DNA of 64,000 bases from Clostridiaceae bacterium (GTDB lineage Bacteria > Bacillota > Clostridia > Lachnospirales > Lachnospiraceae). Made by a program: the position numbers and the translations under genes. How positions within the stretch are numbered: the first letter of the stretch is position 1; each line of letters opens with the position of its first letter. This document shows, piece by piece, positions 59,218-64,000 of the stretch. The notes beneath the pieces are model-generated. The model worked only from the letters and a program-made list of their open reading frames with translations. It did no database searches and was not told the origin of the DNA. The stretch covers positions 62,001-126,000 of the forward strand of contig QXWR01000008.1 of the NCBI GenBank assembly GCA_009911065.1. The letters are read 5' to 3'.

Positions 59218-60126
59218 TTAAAATTCCCCCAAAAGTTTCACTTCCAGTTCCAGCTCTACCCCGGAATTTTCCTTCACCCGCTTTTGTATCTGACTGCATA
59301 GCTTTTGTATATCCGCTGCTGTGGCATTTCCCCGGTTAATCACAAAACCGCAATGTTTTTCCGACACCTGGGCATCCCCCACTCCAAAGCCCCGCAGCCC
59401 TGCCTCCTCAATAAGCTTTCCTGCAAAATGCCCAAAAGGACGTTTAAAAGTGCTTCCTGCGCTGGGATACTCTAACGGCTGCTTTTCCCTTCTCCTTGCC
59501 GCCAGCTCCTCCATACGCCCCCCAATGGCCGCCCGGTTCCCAGGCTCTAAAACAAACTCAGCTTCCAAGACCACCAGGTCTTCCTTTAAAATACAGCTGC
59601 TCCGATACCCCAGTTCCAACTCACCTGCCTGACGGGTCTTTATTTCCCCTTCTCTGGTCAGAACCACCGCCTGACTTAGCACATCCTTCATTTCCTGACC
59701 ATAAGCCCCTGCATTCATCACAACAGCGCCGCCCACTGTTCCTGGAATGCCAGAAGCAAACTCCAGTCCTGCAAGAGCATGTTCCAGAGCATAACGTGCT
59801 ACTGTGGCCAGAAGAACCCCGGCTCCTGCACGGATACCGCTTTTTGTGGCAGTCACCTGCTGCCACGGTTTTCCAAGAACGATCATCACTCCCCGAAATC
59901 CTCGGTCTCCCACCAGCAGATTGCTGCCATTTCCCAGTATAAAATATGGTATATTCCACTGTCTGCACAGCTTCAGCACATCTGCCAGCTCCTCTGGTGT
60001 CTGCGGCTCCACATAATAATCTGCCGGTCCTCCTACCCGAAATGTAGTATGGTGTCTCATAGGCTCATTTCTGCGAATCGGTTCATCCTTTAGTATCTGT
60101 CCTAATTTCTGCTCAAACTCACTCAT
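59218..60126 (-). CDS. murB: UDP-N-acetylenolpyruvoylglucosamine reductase
   Basis: 302 residues, start 60,126 (AGGAGGTCGG). FAD-binding signature ILGNGSNLLVGDRGFRGVMI, GIPGTVGGAVVMNAGAYGQE near 140, catalytic Ser in YPSAGSTFKRP and C-terminal Glu region. It reduces enolpyruvyl-UDP-GlcNAc to UDP-MurNAc using NADPH in peptidoglycan synthesis. Type IIb-like length. 15 bp downstream of hprK. Confidence 0.96.
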   Translation of the reverse strand: MSEFEQKLGQILKDEPIRRNEPMRHHTTFRVGGPADYYVEPQTPEELADVLKLCRQWNIPYFILGNGSNLLVGDRGFRGVMIVLGKPWQQVTATKSGIRAGAGVLLATVARYALEHALAGLEFASGIPGTVGGAVVMNAGAYGQEMKDVLSQAVVLTREGEIKTRQAGELELGYRSSCILKEDLVVLEAEFVLEPGNRAAIGGRMEELAARRREKQPLEYPSAGSTFKRPFGHFAGKLIEEAGLRGFGVGDAQVSEKHCGFVINRGNATAADIQKLCSQIQKRVKENSGVELELEVKLLGEF

Positions 60127-60141
60127 CCGACCTCCTGATTG

Positions 60142-61068
60142 TCACAGCGCCCGCCCTAAATTGGCCTGAACCCGGTTATATAGTTCCCGCGCCGCATTAT
60201 ACCCCATTTTCTTCTGACGGAAATTTACGGCAGCTGACTCTACAATAATGGCAAGATTCCGCCCTGGCCGAATGGGAATATTGTGGCACACCACCCGGTT
60301 GCCCAAAAATTCCGTATACTGGTCTTCCATTCCCAGCCGGTCATACTCCTTATCCCGATTCCAGTCTTCCAGCTTAATCACCATGTTAATGGACTGAGTC
60401 TCCTTCACGCTTTCCACTCCAAACAGGGCTTTTACATCAATGATGCCAATTCCCCGAAGCTCGATAAAATGCTTGGTTATATCAGGTGCGCTACCAATCA
60501 ATGTATCATCGCTGACCCGCCGAATCTCCACCACATCATCGGTCACCAGCCGGTGTCCCCGCTTAATCAGTTCCAAAGCCGCCTCGCTTTTCCCGATGCC
60601 GCTTTCTCCCATGATCAGAACACCTTCGCCAAACACGTCCACCAAAACTCCATGAATGCTGATACACGGCGCCAGTTTTACGTTCAGCCACCGGATAATC
60701 TCAGCCATCAAATCCGATGTAGTCTTGTCAGAACCCATACACGGCACCTGATAATGACGGCACAAATCCTGCATGTCTTCATCCGGCAGCTGACTGCGGC
60801 TGTACACCATACAGGGAATCTCACTGGACAGAAGCTTCTCATACATCTTCACCTTTCTCTCCCGGCTTAAAGTCTTGATATACTCCTGTTCCACAAACCC
60901 GATAATCTGCACCCGCTCCTTGTCAAAATGATCAAAAAAACCTGTCAGCTGCAATGCCGGACGATTCACATCCGGATGAGACAACACCACCTTGTCCGTA
61001 TCAATCTCCGGAATAAAATTTTTCAGCCCCATCTTTTGAATCAGTTCCGTAATTGTAACACCATACAT
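60142..61068 (-). CDS. hprK: HPr kinase/phosphorylase
   Basis: 308 residues, start 61,068 (AAAGGAGCCGGAGAAG). P-loop GESGIGKS at 154-161, followed by LIKRGHRLVTDDVVEI and the HPrK signature IELRGIGIIDVKALFGVESV. It phosphorylates or dephosphorylates Ser46 of HPr/Crh according to metabolic state. The Glu15/Ser46 protein in this cluster is the apparent substrate. Confidence 0.96.
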   Translation of the reverse strand: MYGVTITELIQKMGLKNFIPEIDTDKVVLSHPDVNRPALQLTGFFDHFDKERVQIIGFVEQEYIKTLSRERKVKMYEKLLSSEIPCMVYSRSQLPDEDMQDLCRHYQVPCMGSDKTTSDLMAEIIRWLNVKLAPCISIHGVLVDVFGEGVLIMGESGIGKSEAALELIKRGHRLVTDDVVEIRRVSDDTLIGSAPDITKHFIELRGIGIIDVKALFGVESVKETQSINMVIKLEDWNRDKEYDRLGMEDQYTEFLGNRVVCHNIPIRPGRNLAIIVESAAVNFRQKKMGYNAARELYNRVQANLGRAL

Positions 61069-61276
61069 ATCTTCTCCGGCTCCTTTATCTTTTTATCCTC
61101 TGATACTAATGTTTTGTACTTTGTACACCTGCAATCCTCAAAAACTGGTATCCCAATAAATTATTATTCATAATACCATGGGAATTATTCGTCGCTGTTT
61201 TTATTTATGTTAAGCTTCAACTGCACATACTACATATCTATATATTACATATTAGCACAGATCGAAATAATTGTCA
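61069..61276 (-). other. Intergenic gap before hprK
   Basis: 208 bp, AT-rich, between uvrC and hprK. A possible weak promoter for the hprK-whiA genes lies within it (ATGACA, 17 bp, TAATAT on the minus strand near 61,260-61,230). No gene or clear terminator is visible. Confidence 0.35.
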
Positions 61277-63157
61277 TTACCCTTGTGCAGGCTTTGTCTC
61301 CCTGCGAAAAAAATCATACACACTCTCCGCTGCCGCCCGGTTCATTCCCGGCGCCTCCAAAAGCTCCTCCACCTGGGCATCCCGAATGGACTCCAAAGAC
61401 TTAAAATGCCTCATAAGCGCCTTTCTCCTTGTATTTCCAATTCCCGGAATATCATCCAAAATGGACTTCACCTGGCTCTTTCCCCTAAGACTCCGGTGAT
61501 ACTCAATGGCAAACCGATGAGCTTCATCCTGAATCCTTGTAATCAGCCGAAATCCCTCTGACCGGTGGTCAATGGGAATCTCCTGATTTTGATAATACAA
61601 TCCTCTTGTCCGGTGATTGTCATCCTTTACCATGCCGCAAACCGGAATGGAAAGCCCCAGCTCCTCCAAGACTTCCAGAGCAATATTCACCTGCCCCTTC
61701 CCTCCGTCCATCATCAAAAGATCCGGGAAACGGGTAAAGCTGCCTAAGGTTTCCTCTTGTCCGGCCTCCTTTAACTGGCTTTTCTCCTCCAGTCCATGGC
61801 GAAAACGCCGAAGCAGCACCTCTTTCATAGACCCGTAATCATTGGACCCAATGACCGTCCGAATCTTAAATTTCCGGTAATCGTTCCGTTTCGGTTTCCC
61901 ATTCTCATAGACCACCATGGACCCTACAGATTCACATCCGGAAATATTGGAAATATCAAAAGCCTCCACCCGGTTTACCGGCCCGATTCCCAGCCAGCCA
62001 CACACCTGGTTCATCGCGCCTATAGTCCTCTGTTCCTCTCTTTTGATTTTCTCCTTATCCTGAATCAGCACCAAAGCTGCATTTCTTTGGGCTAAGTCCA
62101 CAAGCTGTTCCTTCTCCCCTTTTTTTGGAACAACAATGTGAACTTTTTGTCCCTTCCGGGCACTGAGCCACCGACTGATAACCTCTGTGTCCTCTAACTC
62201 TGTCTGCACCCAAAGTTCTTTTGGCAAAAAGGGAGTTCCTGCATAAAACTGCTTCACAAAGCTGGATAAAATCTGTCCTTTCTCCTCCTGAGCCGCAATT
62301 TCCATATGAAAATGTTCCCGCCCGATAAGCTTCCCTTCCCGGACAAAAAACACCTGCACCACTGCATCCTCCTGGTCTCTTGCCATGGCAATAATATCCC
62401 GGTCCTGCATACTGCTGCTGGTAATCTTCTGCTTCTGAGCCACCTTCTTTACGCTGGAAAGCAAATCCCGATACTCAATGGCTTTCTCAAAATCCATCTC
62501 ATCCGACGCATCCATCATCTGCTTCTCCAGAAGCGACAGAACCTTCTCATAACGGCCATTTAAAAATTCCAGCGCCAGCGCCACATTTTCCCCGTACACT
62601 TCCCGGCTCACCGTTCCCTGACAAGGTCCGTCACACTGCTTAATGTGGTAATTGAGACAAGGTCTCTCCTTTCCCACATCCCTGGGCAGCACCCGGCTGC
62701 ATGTCCGGATTTTGTAAAGCTTATGAATCAAATCCAGCGTATCTTTTACCGCTCCCACACTGGTATAAGGACCAAAATATTTGTTTTTATCCTTTTTCAT
62801 CTCTCTGGCCAAAAGAATCCTGGGAAATTCCTCTGCCATTGTCACTTTAATATAGGGATATGCCTTATCATCCTTTAACATAGTATTGTAACGGGGCCTG
62901 TGCTCTTTGATAAGATTACACTCCAACACCAAAGCCTCTAACTCGGAATCCGTCACAATATATTCAAACCGGGCGATCCGGGAAACCATCTGTTCAATCT
63001 TGGCCGTCTTGTTGCGGCTGCTTTGAAAATACTGCCTCACCCGGTTTTTCAGACTGATGGCTTTCCCCACATAGATGATCTCATCCCTTTTGTCATGCAT
63101 CAGATAAACTCCTGGCTGGGCCGGAAGTTTTTTCAACTCTTCTTCAATGTTAAACAT
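61277..63157 (-). CDS. uvrC: Excinuclease ABC subunit C
   Basis: 626 residues from 63,157. GIY-YIG domain ([20 protein letters not shown]), a Cys-rich segment ([17 protein letters not shown]), UvrB-interacting motif ([20 protein letters not shown]), RNase H-like nuclease domain ([20 protein letters not shown]), and C-terminal helix-hairpin-helix ([20 protein letters not shown]). It makes both incisions in nucleotide excision repair. Confidence 0.97.
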   Translation of the reverse strand: MFNIEEELKKLPAQPGVYLMHDKRDEIIYVGKAISLKNRVRQYFQSSRNKTAKIEQMVSRIARFEYIVTDSELEALVLECNLIKEHRPRYNTMLKDDKAYPYIKVTMAEEFPRILLAREMKKDKNKYFGPYTSVGAVKDTLDLIHKLYKIRTCSRVLPRDVGKERPCLNYHIKQCDGPCQGTVSREVYGENVALALEFLNGRYEKVLSLLEKQMMDASDEMDFEKAIEYRDLLSSVKKVAQKQKITSSSMQDRDIIAMARDQEDAVVQVFFVREGKLIGREHFHMEIAAQEEKGQILSSFVKQFYAGTPFLPKELWVQTELEDTEVISRWLSARKGQKVHIVVPKKGEKEQLVDLAQRNAALVLIQDKEKIKREEQRTIGAMNQVCGWLGIGPVNRVEAFDISNISGCESVGSMVVYENGKPKRNDYRKFKIRTVIGSNDYGSMKEVLLRRFRHGLEEKSQLKEAGQEETLGSFTRFPDLLMMDGGKGQVNIALEVLEELGLSIPVCGMVKDDNHRTRGLYYQNQEIPIDHRSEGFRLITRIQDEAHRFAIEYHRSLRGKSQVKSILDDIPGIGNTRRKALMRHFKSLESIRDAQVEELLEAPGMNRAAAESVYDFFRRETKPAQG

Positions 63158-63185
63158 CTGCCGTTCCCCTTTCTCCCGGCCTCTG

Positions 63186-63704
63186 TCACCGCAGCCTTCT
63201 TCCGTCATAATGTCTCTGAATTGACAGATATTGAATCACCCCGTCCAGCTGCTCCTGCACATTTCCTGTCTGAGGCTTCATATCCAAAGCCACATAAATG
63301 CTGTCCAAATCCGACTGGGACACCGTATCTCTCCATTTTTTCAGATAGGAAATCTTCTCTTCCAAATTTTCTGCATCCAAAAAACCAAGCAACGCCAGAA
63401 CCGGCTTTTCTTCCCGCTCCTCCACGATAGTAACTCCGCTTCCGCCTTCTTTTTCTCCGGAAAACTTAGCTGCCCGTTCTATCTTTTCAAATCGGTACTG
63501 CTGGGAAGCATTTGGGTATCTTTTTTCATCCACCAAACTTAGAAACTGGTCATATGGCCTTACATATACTTGAAAATCTCCATATAAAGCCTGATACACC
63601 ACCATGGATTCTCTTGTCTCATAATGACAGGCTACAGTGACAATCTGATACAGTTCCCCCTTAAAATGCCGGTAAATCTCCCCTGGACATACCTTTCTCT
63701 CCAT
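63186..63704 (-). CDS. DUF1653-domain protein
   Basis: 172 residues from 63,704 (GGGAGGGATC upstream). The N-terminal [49 protein letters not shown] block is the DUF1653 domain, a small beta fold of unknown function. The C-terminal part ([22 protein letters not shown]) is a separate helical extension. It is 28 bp upstream of uvrC and likely co-transcribed. Confidence 0.85.
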   Translation of the reverse strand: MERKVCPGEIYRHFKGELYQIVTVACHYETRESMVVYQALYGDFQVYVRPYDQFLSLVDEKRYPNASQQYRFEKIERAAKFSGEKEGGSGVTIVEEREEKPVLALLGFLDAENLEEKISYLKKWRDTVSQSDLDSIYVALDMKPQTGNVQEQLDGVIQYLSIQRHYDGRRLR

Positions 63705-63750
63705 CTGCAGATCCCTCCCTTTCTTCTCTGTACACATCCATTGCCAATGT

Positions 63751-64000
63751 TCACCGGTTCAGGATTCCTGCCAGAATCAGACAAATCCAAAATATCGTCA
63801 ATCCTCCTGCCATCCATAAGCCGATCTTGGCCAGCAGATAGTTTTTCTCCTTTTCCAGGAACGACAAACCTCCATAAATCAATGCCCCCAAAGCAAATAC
63901 AAGACTGCTGACTGCCCAGGCCGCCACATTCAGCTCTCCCTGTCCCTGCTGCCGAACACTCAGTCCAAGGCTGACAATACAAAGAACCAGAGCCATCAGT
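63751..64000 (-). CDS. Small membrane protein, probably DUF6142-like (5' end at window edge)
   Basis: An ATG at 63,996 would start an 81-residue protein, but the frame is open to the window edge and may extend further. Two hydrophobic segments (AVSSLVFALGALIYGGLSFL, WMAGGLTIFWICLILAGIL) with a charged loop EKEKNY. The general pattern fits small Clostridia membrane proteins such as DUF6142; this is tentative. Confidence 0.55.
   Translation of the reverse strand, partial: LMALVLCIVSLGLSVRQQGQGELNVAAWAVSSLVFALGALIYGGLSFLEKEKNYLLAKIGLWMAGGLTIFWICLILAGILNR

Overview
The window holds the right-hand ~45 kb of a prophage (1 to about 44,980), followed by ~19 kb of host chromosome transcribed from the opposite strand (44,984-64,000). 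The host part has the gene order uvrC - hprK - murB - rapZ - whiA - HPr-like gene, plus very large secreted proteins with glucan/choline-type cell-wall-binding repeats. This suggests a low-to-mid GC Gram-positive Clostridia, most likely Lachnospiraceae; the assignment rests on gene order and protein style only. The left end of the prophage and its left attachment site lie outside the window.

Prophage layout, all on the + strand to 42.7 kb. (1) 1-4.7 kb: a partial Dam-type methylase, several unrecognised early genes, and an early-region gene (2579-3535) that is a remote target of a diversity-generating retroelement (DGR). (2) 4.6-6.0 kb: a compact tubC-tubR-tubZ-like partition cassette, with seven 10-bp iterons, a winged-helix protein and a tubulin/FtsZ-fold GTPase. 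(3) 6.0-14.2 kb: replication and nucleotide or DNA-modification genes (replisome organizer, DnaC-like loader, SSB, HAD, radical SAM, Dam, ASCH), ending in a sigma-like late regulator. Three of these genes are broken. (4) 14.2-15.3 kb: terminator, repeat-rich promoter, small tyrosine recombinase, and a noncoding stretch where cos is expected. (5) 15.3-24.4 kb: lambda-like packaging and head genes. (6) 24.4-37.3 kb: P2-like contractile tail and baseplate. (7) 37.3-40.4 kb: the complete DGR core (variable protein, Avd, template repeat, reverse transcriptase). (8) 40.4-42.7 kb: lysis genes. (9) 42.8-44.98 kb: an immunity-like segment with a strong promoter driving an apparent three-unit repeat RNA, four small minus-strand genes and an XRE regulator. 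Promoters in this segment share a motif.

The most notable system is the DGR. One 115-bp template repeat matches two variable repeats 35 kb apart. All 20 substitutions I count fall at template adenines. Both variable repeats are followed, 41-42 bp downstream, by a stem-loop with the same GATA tetraloop, which the template lacks. One target is the expected tail-tip protein; the other sits in the early region. The second highlight is the ~460-nt RNA candidate at 42.84-43.30 kb. It has three ~152-bp units, compensatory-looking hairpins, its own consensus promoter and a terminator. The third is a tubulin-type segregation cassette in a prophage that here abuts chromosomal genes.

The host part carries a three-gene surface-protein cluster (44,984-55,696), a GNAT acetyltransferase, and a carbon-regulation/cell-wall cluster. 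In that cluster an HPr-like protein has Glu at position 15 instead of His but keeps Ser46. With hprK nearby, this points to a Crh-type regulator rather than a sugar phosphocarrier.
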